DNA of 28,551 nucleotides, taken from NCBI GenBank assembly GCA_947174295.1, contig CAMWIG010000004.1, forward strand, positions 1-28,551. The letters run 5' to 3'. Under the pieces are notes generated by a model. The model was not told the DNA's origin. It saw only the letters and a program-made list of their open reading frames with translations, and made no database searches. Source of the DNA: an uncultured Alistipes sp. (GTDB lineage: Bacteria > Bacteroidota > Bacteroidia > Bacteroidales > Rikenellaceae). Position numbers and translations under genes: made by a program. Of this stretch, positions 1 through 8,475 are shown in pieces. The number at the start of each line of letters is the position of its first letter. Positions within the stretch are counted from its first letter, which is position 1.

Positions 1-50
1 CATCTACACCTATTAAGTCGTCGGCAGCGTCAGATGTGTATAAGATAGAG
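1..50 (+). other. Illumina P5/Nextera read-1 adapter (non-genomic)
   Basis: Bases 2-9 match the end of the P5 adapter (ATCTACAC). Bases 10-17 read CTATTAAG, which I recall as a Nextera XT i5 index. Bases 18-31 are TCGTCGGCAGCGTC, and 32-50 match the 19-base Tn5 mosaic end AGATGTGTATAAGAGACAG except at positions 46 and 48. The block is therefore library-construction sequence left at the contig end, not chromosome. Genomic sequence starts at about base 51. Confidence 0.96.
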
Positions 51-140
51 CACGACACTGTGCAGAGTCCGCAGGCAAGGATGAAAACCGGTCATTTTGC
101 ATGATTATTTAAGCATGTTGCACTATTTTTTAAGATGCCT

Positions 141-156
141 ACGGGATATTACCCGT
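141..156. promoter_or_regulatory. Operator-like inverted repeat before the GH3 operon
   Basis: ACGGG-N6-CCCGT is a perfect 5-bp inverted repeat that touches the upstream edge of the -7 box at 156-163. The position suits a repressor or activator site controlling the carbohydrate operon. This is inferred from symmetry and location only; no regulator gene is visible nearby. Confidence 0.3.
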
Positions 157-163
157 ATTTTTG
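156..163 (+). promoter_or_regulatory. Bacteroidetes -7 promoter box for the GH3 operon
   Basis: TATTTTTG matches the Bacteroidetes consensus TAnnTTTG. Transcription would start near 168-170, giving a leader of about 22 nt before the ATG at 192. No good -33 TTG is seen about 20 bp upstream. The box also rules against an ATG at 135, which would lie upstream of the transcription start. Confidence 0.5.
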
Positions 164-191
164 TTCGCAAATAAAACGACTGATCCGATTT

Positions 192-2648
192 ATGAAACGA
201 CTACTCTTTACGATTGTTCTGGCCTGGTTCTGCATCGCGGGCCGCGGGCAGGAGATTACGCCCGAAGCCAAGTCGCGCGCCGCCGCTCTGGTCGAGCGCA
301 TGACCCTCGACGAGAAGCTATCCTACATCGGCGGCTACGAAGCGTTCTACATCCGCGCCGTGCCGCGTCTGGGCATACCCGAAATACGCATGGCCGACGG
401 CCCGCAGTGCGTACGCAACGACACCCGGAGCACGCTCTACCCCTGCGGCATAGCCCTCACCGCCACGTGGGACCGTTCGCTCGCCCGCGCCTACGGACGT
501 TCGCTCGGCCGCGACGCGCGCGCCCGAGGCGTGCATATCATGCTGGGGCCGGGCGTGAACATCTATCGCTCGCCGCTGTGCGGCCGCAACTTCGAGTACT
601 ACGGCGAAGACCCCTATCTCGCATCCGAAACGGCGAAAGAATATATAGAAGGTATGCAGGCCGAGGGCGTCATGGCCACCATCAAGCACTTCTGCGGCAA
701 CAATCAGGAGTGGGACCGCCACCACGTATCGTCGGACATCGACGAACGCACGCTGCACGAAATCTACCTCCCGACCTTCCGCAAGGCCGTGTGCGAGGCC
801 AAGGTCGGCGCCGTGATGTCGAGCTACAATCTGGTCAACGGACAGCACATGACCGAAAACCGCGACCTCGCGGTCGGAGTACTGCGCGAACGGTGGGGAT
901 TCGAAGGCATCTTCATGTCGGACTGGGACGCCACCTACTCCGCAGCGGGCCCCGTCAACAACGGTCTCGACATCGAGATGCCGGGAGCGCGCTACACCAA
1001 CCCCGAGACACTGAAAAAACTGCTCGCGACGGGCGTCGTCGAAGAGCGCACCATCGACGAGAAGTGCCGCCACATTCTGCAAGCTCTCATCGCATTCGGA
1101 TTTCTGGACCGGCCGCAGCTCGACGCCTCGATTCCCGAGCGCAACCCCGAGTCCGACGCTACGGCCTTGGAGGTCGCACGCCGGTCGATGGTGCTGCTCG
1201 AAAACAACGGGCTGCTTCCCTTCGGCCGCAAGGTTCGACGCGTAGCGGTCACGGGCCCCAACGCCGTGAACATCCCGATGGGCGGCGGCAGCGGCGAGGG
1301 TTCGCCGTTCGAGTTCGTCTCGGTCGCCGCCGGTCTGCAAGCCGAAAAGGGCTTCCGCACCGAGTGTCTCGTACCCCGGAGCACCGTCGACCTTGCCGCT
1401 ACGGGTCTCTTCTTCACCCCCGACGGCCGCCCGGGTCTGCACTGCGAATTCTTCGCCAACCGCACGTTGGACGGTGCCGCCGCAGCCGTCTCGACCGATT
1501 CTAAGGTCGACTTCTTCTGGGCGGGCTCTCCCGCCGAGGGCGTCCCCGCCGACCACTTCTCGGCCCGCTGGACCGGCACATTCCGTCCGCAGCGCTCCGA
1601 GCGCGCCCTGTTCACCGTCAGCGGCGACGACGGCTACCGTCTGTTCGTCGACGGACGGGAGGTTCTCGGACACTGGGCCGACCACGGCGTATCGACCAAG
1701 TCGGCCTGCATCGACGTCGAGGCCGGCCGCTCGTACGACATCCGCCTGGAATTCTACGACAACATACGCACCGCCGAGGTCAAGCTGCAATACGCCGGCT
1801 ATTCGCCCGAGGAGCAGGCGCGCACACTCGCCGCGGCCGACGCCGTGGTCTACTGCGCCGGATTCGACCAGACGTGCGAAAGCGAGAACTCCGACCGCAC
1901 CTTCTCCCTGCCCGCAGGTCAGGCCGAGGAGATTGCCGCCATCGCAGCCGTCAACCCCAATCTGGTCGTAGTGGTCAACGCCGGCGGCGGAGTGGACTTC
2001 ACGCAGTTCGCCGACAAGGCCGGAGCGCTGCTTCTGGCATGGTATCCCGGGCAGGAGGGCGGCAAGGCCGTGGCCGACATACTCACGGGCCGCATCTCGC
2101 CGAGCGGACGCCTGCCCATCTCCATCGAGCGCCGTGCCGAGGACAACCCCGTGTGGAACAGCTACTACGAGAACGAAGCCCGATTCCAGAACAGCCCGCA
2201 GTCGCGCGTGCGCTACGGCGAGGGAGTCTTCGTCGGCTACCGCGGCTACGACCTCAACGGCACCGAGCCTCTCTACGCATTCGGCTACGGACTGAGCTAC
2301 ACGACGTTCGACTACTCCGACCTCGAAGTGCAACGGACGGACGATGGCGCACGCGTATCGTTCACGGTGACGAACACCGGCCGCCGCGCAGGCATCGAGA
2401 CCCCGCAGGTCTACGTCGGCGACGTGCAGTCGAGCGTTCTGCGCCCCTCGAAAGAGCTCAAAGGCTACACCCGCGTAGCGCTTCCTGCCGGAGGCTCGCA
2501 GCGCGTGGAGATCGACCTGCCGCGCGACGCATTCGCCTACTACGACATCGCCTTGCACGACTTCAAGGTCGAGCCCGGCCAATTTACGGTTTCGGTCGGT
2601 GCATCAGAACGTGACATCAAACTCATCGCAAACATCCAAATCGACTAA
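192..2648 (+). CDS. GH3 beta-glycosidase with PA14 domain (BglX-like)
   Basis: This is a secreted glycoside hydrolase family 3 enzyme of 818 residues, expected to remove terminal beta-linked sugars from oligosaccharides in the periplasm or at the cell surface. A signal peptide opens the protein (MKRLLFTIVLAWFCIAGRGQ). The GH3 N-terminal TIM barrel follows, with the nucleophile Asp-244 in FMSDWD. A PA14 insert spans roughly residues 413-545 (GDDGYRLFVDG) within the second GH3 domain, and a fibronectin-III-like tail ends the protein. PA14 inserts are known in GH3 beta-glucosidases, where they shape the active site and substrate length preference. The ATG at 192 is chosen over an in-frame ATG at 135 because it begins a clean signal peptide and lies just downstream of the promoter box. 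It is the first gene of a four-gene glycan-degrading unit. Exact sugar specificity (glucose, xylose or other) cannot be read from the sequence. Confidence 0.93.
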   Translation: MKRLLFTIVLAWFCIAGRGQEITPEAKSRAAALVERMTLDEKLSYIGGYEAFYIRAVPRLGIPEIRMADGPQCVRNDTRSTLYPCGIALTATWDRSLARAYGRSLGRDARARGVHIMLGPGVNIYRSPLCGRNFEYYGEDPYLASETAKEYIEGMQAEGVMATIKHFCGNNQEWDRHHVSSDIDERTLHEIYLPTFRKAVCEAKVGAVMSSYNLVNGQHMTENRDLAVGVLRERWGFEGIFMSDWDATYSAAGPVNNGLDIEMPGARYTNPETLKKLLATGVVEERTIDEKCRHILQALIAFGFLDRPQLDASIPERNPESDATALEVARRSMVLLENNGLLPFGRKVRRVAVTGPNAVNIPMGGGSGEGSPFEFVSVAAGLQAEKGFRTECLVPRSTVDLAATGLFFTPDGRPGLHCEFFANRTLDGAAAAVSTDSKVDFFWAGSPAEGVPADHFSARWTGTFRPQRSERALFTVSGDDGYRLFVDGREVLGHWADHGVSTKSACIDVEAGRSYDIRLEFYDNIRTAEVKLQYAGYSPEEQARTLAAADAVVYCAGFDQTCESENSDRTFSLPAGQAEEIAAIAAVNPNLVVVVNAGGGVDFTQFADKAGALLLAWYPGQEGGKAVADILTGRISPSGRLPISIERRAEDNPVWNSYYENEARFQNSPQSRVRYGEGVFVGYRGYDLNGTEPLYAFGYGLSYTTFDYSDLEVQRTDDGARVSFTVTNTGRRAGIETPQVYVGDVQSSVLRPSKELKGYTRVALPAGGSQRVEIDLPRDAFAYYDIALHDFKVEPGQFTVSVGASERDIKLIANIQID

Positions 2649-2655
2649 AACCAAT

Positions 2656-4479
2656 ATGAGAATCAAACGATTTCTGACCGTCGCAGCCCTGCTGCCGGCT
2701 CTTCACGTCTTCGCACAATGGCAGCCCGCCGGCGACCGCATCAGAACCGAGTGGGGCGAGCGGCTCGACGCAGCCGACGTACTGCCCGAATATCCGCGTC
2801 CGCAGATGGTCCGCAGCGAATGGAGCAACCTCAACGGACTGTGGAACTACGCCATACGTCCCGCGGGCGAACGCCCCGACGTCTGGGACGGCGAGATACT
2901 GGTGCCGTTCGCAGCCGAGTCGTCGCTCTCGGGCGTCGGCCGCACGGTCGGCGCCGAAAACGAACTGTGGTACGAGCGCACGTTCACCGTTCCGGCCAAA
3001 TGGAACGGCAAACGCGTGCTGCTCCACTTCGGTGCCGTCGACTGGCGCACCGACGTGTGGGTCAACGGCGTAAGCATGGGACGCCACGAAGGCGGCTTCA
3101 CCCCGTTCGAGTTCGACATCACCGAAGCGCTGAAAAAGGGCGGCAACACGCTGCGCGTCCGCGTGTGGGACCCCACCGACGACGGCCACCAGCCGCGCGG
3201 CAAGCAGGTCAAGAGCCCCTACTCCATCTGGTACACGCCCGTGACGGGCATCTGGCAAACGGTATGGATCGAAGCCGTGCCCCAGCGCTACATCGGCAGC
3301 GTGACGACCACTCCCGACCTCGACCGCCGCGCATTCCGTGTCGAGACCTCGATATGCGGGGCCGAACCGGGCGACAGAGTCGAGGTGACTCTCTTCGACG
3401 GAGACACGAAGGTGGCGCACGCCGCAGCAGCATGCGGAGCCGCCGCCGAGCTCCATGTAGCCGAGCCCAGGCTGTGGAGCCCCTCGGCGCCGCACCTCTA
3501 CGACATGGAGGTCGTCCTGACTCACGACGGCAAGGTCATCGACCGCGTGCGCAGCTACGCGGCCATGCGCAAGTTCTCCACCGCCAGGGATTCGCAGGGC
3601 ATCGTCCGTCTGTGTCTGAACGACGAGCCTCTGTTCCAGTTCGGCACGCTCGACCAGGGATGGTGGCCCGACGGTCTCTACACCGCCCCGACCGACGAGG
3701 CGCTCGCATACGACATCGTCAAGACCAAGGAGTGGGGCTACAATATGATACGCAAGCATATCAAGGTCGAGCCGGCACGCTGGTACTGGCACTGCGACCG
3801 TCTGGGCATGATAGTATGGCAGGACATGCCGAGCGGCGACCAGGCCGACGGCAAGCCGCAGTGGCAGGACAAGAACTACTTCACGGGCGAGGAGAAACAC
3901 CGCACGCTCGCCTCCGAAGAGTGCTACCGCAAGGAGTGGCGCGAGATTATCGACGCACTTCGCGGCTTCCCCTCCATCGGCGTATGGGTGCCGTTCAACG
4001 AGGCGTGGGGTCAGTTCAAGACCGTGGATATCGCCGAGTGGACGAAGATGTACGACCCGTCGCGTCTGGTGAACCCCGCCAGCGGAGGAAACCACTATTT
4101 GACGGGCGACATGCTCGATTTGCACAATTATCCCAATCCTTCTTTGTATCTTTACGACTCGAAACGCGCCACCGTGCTCGGCGAGTACGGCGGCATAGGA
4201 CTTGTGATGAGGGAGCATCTGTGGGAGCCCGACCGCAATTGGGGCTACATAAGTTTCAGTTCGCCCGACGAGGTGACCGACGAATACGAGAAATACGCCG
4301 AGATGCTCTATGACATGATTTCGCGCGGATTCTCGGCGGCCGTCTACACACAGACCACCGACGTCGAAATAGAGGTCAACGGACTGATGACCTACGACCG
4401 CAAGGCCGTGAAGGTCGACGAGAAGCGCCTGCGCAGAATCAACGAGAAAATTTGCAACGCTTTAAACGATAACCGATGA
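2656..4479 (+). CDS. GH2 family glycosidase (beta-galactosidase-like)
   Basis: This is a secreted glycoside hydrolase family 2 protein of 607 residues. A signal peptide (MRIKRFLTVAALLPALHVFAQ) precedes a sugar-binding jelly-roll domain (RTDVWVNGVSMGRHEGG), an immunoglobulin-like middle domain and a TIM barrel. The predicted acid/base is Glu-449 in the Asn-Glu pair of VPFNEAWGQ. The predicted nucleophile is Glu-510 in LGEYGG. It is shorter than LacZ-type enzymes of about 1000 residues and matches the compact GH2 forms common in Bacteroidetes, which are often annotated as beta-galactosidase or beta-glucuronidase without proof. The start at 2656 lies 7 nt after the GH3 stop; an upstream in-frame ATG at 2599 lies inside the GH3 gene and lacks a signal peptide. 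The 3' end overlaps the next gene by ATGA, indicating translational coupling. Confidence 0.9.
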   Translation: MRIKRFLTVAALLPALHVFAQWQPAGDRIRTEWGERLDAADVLPEYPRPQMVRSEWSNLNGLWNYAIRPAGERPDVWDGEILVPFAAESSLSGVGRTVGAENELWYERTFTVPAKWNGKRVLLHFGAVDWRTDVWVNGVSMGRHEGGFTPFEFDITEALKKGGNTLRVRVWDPTDDGHQPRGKQVKSPYSIWYTPVTGIWQTVWIEAVPQRYIGSVTTTPDLDRRAFRVETSICGAEPGDRVEVTLFDGDTKVAHAAAACGAAAELHVAEPRLWSPSAPHLYDMEVVLTHDGKVIDRVRSYAAMRKFSTARDSQGIVRLCLNDEPLFQFGTLDQGWWPDGLYTAPTDEALAYDIVKTKEWGYNMIRKHIKVEPARWYWHCDRLGMIVWQDMPSGDQADGKPQWQDKNYFTGEEKHRTLASEECYRKEWREIIDALRGFPSIGVWVPFNEAWGQFKTVDIAEWTKMYDPSRLVNPASGGNHYLTGDMLDLHNYPNPSLYLYDSKRATVLGEYGGIGLVMREHLWEPDRNWGYISFSSPDEVTDEYEKYAEMLYDMISRGFSAAVYTQTTDVEIEVNGLMTYDRKAVKVDEKRLRRINEKICNALNDNR

Positions 4480-6470
4480 AAAGACTTCTTCTGCTGTTCG
4501 CCCTCTGCGGTCTCTGTGCCGCGCATGCGCAGCAATCCTACACCCTCTCGTCTCCCGACGGACGGTTGCAGGCTCACGTCCGCACGGGCGGGAGCCTGAC
4601 ATACGACATCGTCCGCGACGGCCGGACTCTGCTCGAACCGTCGCCGATTGCGCTGACGCTCTCCGACGGCCGCGAGTTGGGCCCCTCGGCCCGCGTTCTG
4701 AAAGCCTCGCGCACGAGCGTCGACACAACGGTTCCGTCGCCTCTCTACCGCTCGGCGGAGGTCCGCGACCGCTACAATTCGCTGACTCTGCGCATGAAAG
4801 GCGGCTGGTCGGTCGAGTTCCGCGCATACGACGACGGCATAGCCTACCGCTTCGCCACGACGGCACGGCAACCGTTCGAGATAACCGGCGAGCAGGTCGT
4901 CTTCCGCTTTCCCGGCGACTTCCCGGCGACCGTACCCTACGTCGCCGTCGGCAGCGACGGGGACTTCGAATCGCAGTTCCGCAACTCGTTCGAGAACACC
5001 TACACGACCGCACCGCTCTCCGCCCTCAACCGGCAGCGTCTGGCATTCCTTCCGCTCGCAGTCGACGCGGGCGACGGGGTGAAAATCTGCATCACCGAGA
5101 CCGATCTGCGCGACTATCCCGGTCTGTATCTCATCAACCGCACGGGCGGCAGCTCGCTCGAAGGAGTCTTCGCGCCATACCCGAAACGCGTCGTGCAGGG
5201 CGGCTACAACAACCTGCAAATGGTGGTCGAGGAGCGCGAACCGTTCATCGCCCGGGTCGATGGCCCGCGCACGTTCCCCTGGCGCGTGGCAATCATCGGC
5301 GACGACACCGCAATCGCGTCGAGCGACCTTAGCTGGCTGCTCGCCGAACCTTCGCACATCGACGACACCTCGTGGATACGCCCCGGCAAGGTGGCTTGGG
5401 ACTGGTGGAACGCATGGAACATAGCGGGAGTCGGCTTCCGCGCGGGCATCAACACCGAGACCTACAAATACTACATCGACTTCGCCGCCGACAACGGAAT
5501 CGAGTATGTGATTCTCGACGAGGGATGGGCCGTGAACTTGCAGGCCGACCTGATGCAGGTCGTTCCCGGAATCGACCTGCCCGGAATCGTGGAATACGGC
5601 CGGCAGAAGGGAGTGGGAATCATTCTTTGGGCCGGCTACTGGGCATTCGACCGCGACTTGGAGCGCGTCTGCAAGCACTACTCCGAGATGGGCGTCAAGG
5701 GCTTCAAGGTCGACTTCATGGATCGCGACGACCAGCCTATGACCGACTTCAACCACCGTGCGGCGGCCACGGCCGCCAAGTACGGGCTCGTGCTCGACCT
5801 GCACGGCTCGCACAAGCCTGCCGGACTGAACCGCACATGGCCCAACGTGCTGAATTTCGAGGGTGTACACGGTCTGGAACAGATGAAGTGGAGCGCACCC
5901 CACGTCGACCAGATGCGCTACGACGTCACGATTCCCTTCATCCGCCAGGCCGCAGGCCCGATGGACTACACGCAGGGAGCGATGCTCAACGCCACACGCG
6001 AAAACTACCGTCCCTGCGACTCGGAGCCGATGAGCCAGGGTACCCGGTGCCACCAGCTGGCGCTTTACGTGGTGCTCGACTCGCCGCTGAACATGCTCTG
6101 CGACTCGCCGACGAACTATCTTAAAGAGCCCGAGTGCACGAAGTTCATCGCCGGGATACCGACGGTCTGGGACCGAACCCTCATACTCGACGGCCGAATG
6201 GGCGAATACATCGTCACGGCGCGACGAAGCGGCGACACGTGGTACGTGGGAGGAATCACAGACTGGACGCCGCGCGACATCACGGTCGACCTGGCCAAGC
6301 TGGGTATCGACGGTACGGTCGATGCGACAATCTTCCGCGACGGCGTGAACGCCGACCGCAAGGCGTCGGACTACGTGCGCGAAAACGTAAGAATCGACAC
6401 GACGGCTCCCCTCGAAATACACCTCGCGCCCGGAGGAGGATTCACGATCGAACTCGAAGCGCAGCGATGA
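4476..6470 (+). CDS. GH97 glycoside hydrolase, retaining subgroup (alpha-galactosidase-like)
   Basis: This is a secreted glycoside hydrolase family 97 protein of 664 residues, a family dominated by Bacteroidetes. A signal peptide (MKRLLLLFALCGLCAAHAQ) precedes the N-terminal beta-sandwich, a TIM barrel from about residue 290, and a C-terminal beta domain. GH97 splits into inverting alpha-glucosidases (SusB type) and retaining enzymes that use an aspartate nucleophile. Here the KVDFMDRDDQ segment places Asp-413 where the retaining nucleophile sits (Asp-415 in the Bacteroides thetaiotaomicron retaining enzyme). Glu-468 in GVHGLEQMKW aligns by spacing with the retaining acid/base. An alpha-galactosidase-like activity is therefore more likely than SusB-type alpha-glucosidase, although retaining GH97 members vary in substrate. 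ATGA overlaps at both ends put it in the middle of a coupled operon. Confidence 0.9.
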   Translation: MKRLLLLFALCGLCAAHAQQSYTLSSPDGRLQAHVRTGGSLTYDIVRDGRTLLEPSPIALTLSDGRELGPSARVLKASRTSVDTTVPSPLYRSAEVRDRYNSLTLRMKGGWSVEFRAYDDGIAYRFATTARQPFEITGEQVVFRFPGDFPATVPYVAVGSDGDFESQFRNSFENTYTTAPLSALNRQRLAFLPLAVDAGDGVKICITETDLRDYPGLYLINRTGGSSLEGVFAPYPKRVVQGGYNNLQMVVEEREPFIARVDGPRTFPWRVAIIGDDTAIASSDLSWLLAEPSHIDDTSWIRPGKVAWDWWNAWNIAGVGFRAGINTETYKYYIDFAADNGIEYVILDEGWAVNLQADLMQVVPGIDLPGIVEYGRQKGVGIILWAGYWAFDRDLERVCKHYSEMGVKGFKVDFMDRDDQPMTDFNHRAAATAAKYGLVLDLHGSHKPAGLNRTWPNVLNFEGVHGLEQMKWSAPHVDQMRYDVTIPFIRQAAGPMDYTQGAMLNATRENYRPCDSEPMSQGTRCHQLALYVVLDSPLNMLCDSPTNYLKEPECTKFIAGIPTVWDRTLILDGRMGEYIVTARRSGDTWYVGGITDWTPRDITVDLAKLGIDGTVDATIFRDGVNADRKASDYVRENVRIDTTAPLEIHLAPGGGFTIELEAQR

Positions 6471-8395
6471 AACGTCTATTTCTGCTACTTGCCGCCGCCA
6501 CGGCGCTGCATGCGGCGCAGGCCGAGGTGGTCATGCCGCGGTTTTTCAGCGACAACATGGTCTTGCAGCGCGAGCGGCCCATACGGCTGTGGGGCAGCGC
6601 CGCCAAGGGCGAGACGGTGACCGTGCGCTTCGCCGGCGCCGAGACCGCCGTCCGGGCCGACCGCACGGGACGCTGGACGGCCGAGCTTCCGGCCATGGAG
6701 GCCGACGCCGCGCCGCGCGTGCTGACCGTTGCGGGCCGCGACAACGAACTGCGCTTCTCGAACGTCCTCGTCGGCGACGTGTGGCTTTGCAGCGGACAGT
6801 CCAACATGGAGTGGCGGCTCGGCCAGACGGTCGGTTGCGAGGAGGAGATCGCCGCGTCGGCCAATCCAGCCATACGTCTTCTCTCCGTGGGCGACAGGAT
6901 AGCCTTCGAGGAGCAGGAGGACATCGTGAGCGGCGCATGGGAGGAGTGCACGCCCGAGACATCGCGCGCATTCTCGGCCGTGGGCTACTACTTCGGCAAG
7001 TTCATACAGGCCGAGACGGGCATTCCCGTGGGACTCATCGACAGTTCGTGGGGCGGCACCGACATCGAAACCTGGACCAGCTGGCCAGTCATGCGCACCA
7101 CCTCCGACTACGCACCGTATGCCGGCAAACGCACGGCGGCCGAAGCCATAGGCCGCCGCATCAAGCCCTACGAGGCCTACCGCAGCGCCCTGGCCGACGA
7201 CCGCGGCGTCCGCGAACGCTGGGCCGACCCTGCCGCGGCGGACGACTCCGCCGCATGGGACACGATGACACTCCCGCAGGTGTGGGAGGATGTTCTCGGC
7301 CCGTGCGACGGCCGCATATGGTTCCGCCGTACGGTGACGCTTCCCGCCTCGGCCGACGGCAAGGCCGGTACGCTCAGCCTCCCGGCCGTGGACGACGCCG
7401 ACATAAGCTACGTGAACGGCGTCGAAGTGGGCCGCACGTCGGGCTACGACCGCCGGCGGCTCTACACCGTACCGGCAGGCATACTGCACGGCGGCGAGAA
7501 TTTCGTGGCGGTGCGCGTCGACGACAACGGCGGCAACGGCGGAATATGGGGCGACGCGCGCAAACTGTGGTTGGAGGTCGGCGGAGAGCGTTACGACCTC
7601 GCAGGCGAATGGTCGTACCGCGAGTCGGCCACGACGAGGCAATTCGGCATCGCGAACGACAACGACTTCGGCAATCCCAACAGCTTCGCATCGCTGCTCT
7701 TCAACGGCATGATAGCGCCGCTGACGGGCTACGGCATCAAGGGCGTCATATGGTATCAGGGCGAGAACAACGCCGGACGGGCGCTCGCCTACCGCGAACT
7801 CTTCCCGGCGATGATACGCGACTGGCGCGCGCAGTGGGGCTACGATTTTCCGTTCCTCTGGGTGCAGCTCGCCAACTTCATGGCCGTAAGGCCCGAACCC
7901 TCCGAGAGCCAGTGGGCCGAGCTTCGCGAAGCGCAGAACATGGCCCTTTCGCTCCCCGCGACGGGACAGGCCGTCATTACCGACATAGGCGAGGCGGACG
8001 ACATACACCCGCGCAACAAGCGCGACGTGGGCTACCGCCTGAGCCGCGCGGCGCTCAACGCGGCCTACGGACGCACCGACATCGCCGCAGGCGGGCCGGT
8101 CTTCAAGAGCATGAAGCGCACCGGCAGCCGCTTGGAGCTCACCTTCGGCACGACAGGCGCGCTGCGTCCCGCCGACGGCAACCGCTACGGCTATCTGCAC
8201 GGCTTCGCCGTGGCAGGCCCCGACCGGCGGTTCGTGTGGGCCAAGGCCTACGTGGCCGGACGCGACAAAATAGTCGTTTTCAGCGACGAGGTATCCGAAC
8301 CCGAAGCCGTCCGCTACGGCTGGGCCGACAACCCGCAGGACGACGACCTGACGGACGACTCCGGCCTTCTGGCCTCGCCGTTCCGCACCGAGTAG
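6467..8395 (+). CDS. Sialate O-acetylesterase-like carbohydrate esterase (SGNH fold)
   Basis: This secreted esterase of 642 residues is expected to remove acetyl groups from glycans so that the neighbouring glycosidases can act. A signal peptide (MKRLFLLLAAATALHAAQA) is followed by a beta-sandwich. The SASA hydrolase core begins at LCSGQSNMEW, with the predicted nucleophile Ser-112. Further SGNH blocks are SSWGGTDIETW, WYQGENN and DDIHP, where Asp-511 and His-514 complete the triad. A jelly-roll sugar-binding module is inserted in the core at about residues 260-385 (YVNGVEVGRTSGYD). The family name refers to sialic acid, but many Bacteroidetes members deacetylate plant polysaccharides such as xylan or xyloglucan (CE20-type enzymes also carry an insert). 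The start overlaps the GH97 stop as ATGA, and a strong terminator follows. Confidence 0.88.
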   Translation: MKRLFLLLAAATALHAAQAEVVMPRFFSDNMVLQRERPIRLWGSAAKGETVTVRFAGAETAVRADRTGRWTAELPAMEADAAPRVLTVAGRDNELRFSNVLVGDVWLCSGQSNMEWRLGQTVGCEEEIAASANPAIRLLSVGDRIAFEEQEDIVSGAWEECTPETSRAFSAVGYYFGKFIQAETGIPVGLIDSSWGGTDIETWTSWPVMRTTSDYAPYAGKRTAAEAIGRRIKPYEAYRSALADDRGVRERWADPAAADDSAAWDTMTLPQVWEDVLGPCDGRIWFRRTVTLPASADGKAGTLSLPAVDDADISYVNGVEVGRTSGYDRRRLYTVPAGILHGGENFVAVRVDDNGGNGGIWGDARKLWLEVGGERYDLAGEWSYRESATTRQFGIANDNDFGNPNSFASLLFNGMIAPLTGYGIKGVIWYQGENNAGRALAYRELFPAMIRDWRAQWGYDFPFLWVQLANFMAVRPEPSESQWAELREAQNMALSLPATGQAVITDIGEADDIHPRNKRDVGYRLSRAALNAAYGRTDIAAGGPVFKSMKRTGSRLELTFGTTGALRPADGNRYGYLHGFAVAGPDRRFVWAKAYVAGRDKIVVFSDEVSEPEAVRYGWADNPQDDDLTDDSGLLASPFRTE

Positions 8396-8417
8396 CGGCC
8401 TTTAAACGCAACCATGA

Positions 8418-8455
8418 AAAACGGGACTGTCCGATTGTTCGGACAGTCCCGTTTT
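8418..8455. terminator. Bidirectional intrinsic terminator
   Basis: A 17-bp perfect stem (8418-8434 with 8439-8455) has a TTGT loop and A-rich / T-rich ends, so it can work on both strands. It lies between the convergent esterase gene (stop at 8395) and rpoD (stop at 8476). Confidence 0.93.
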
Positions 8456-8475
8456 CCGTGCAGCCCACCCGGCGC

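Noticed and set aside
318..2582. Long minus-strand open frame opposite the GH3 gene (and similar ones at 4392-6422 and 22598-24907)
   Set aside because: They lie antisense to well-identified enzymes, show no recognisable motifs, and are expected from GC-rich codon usage.
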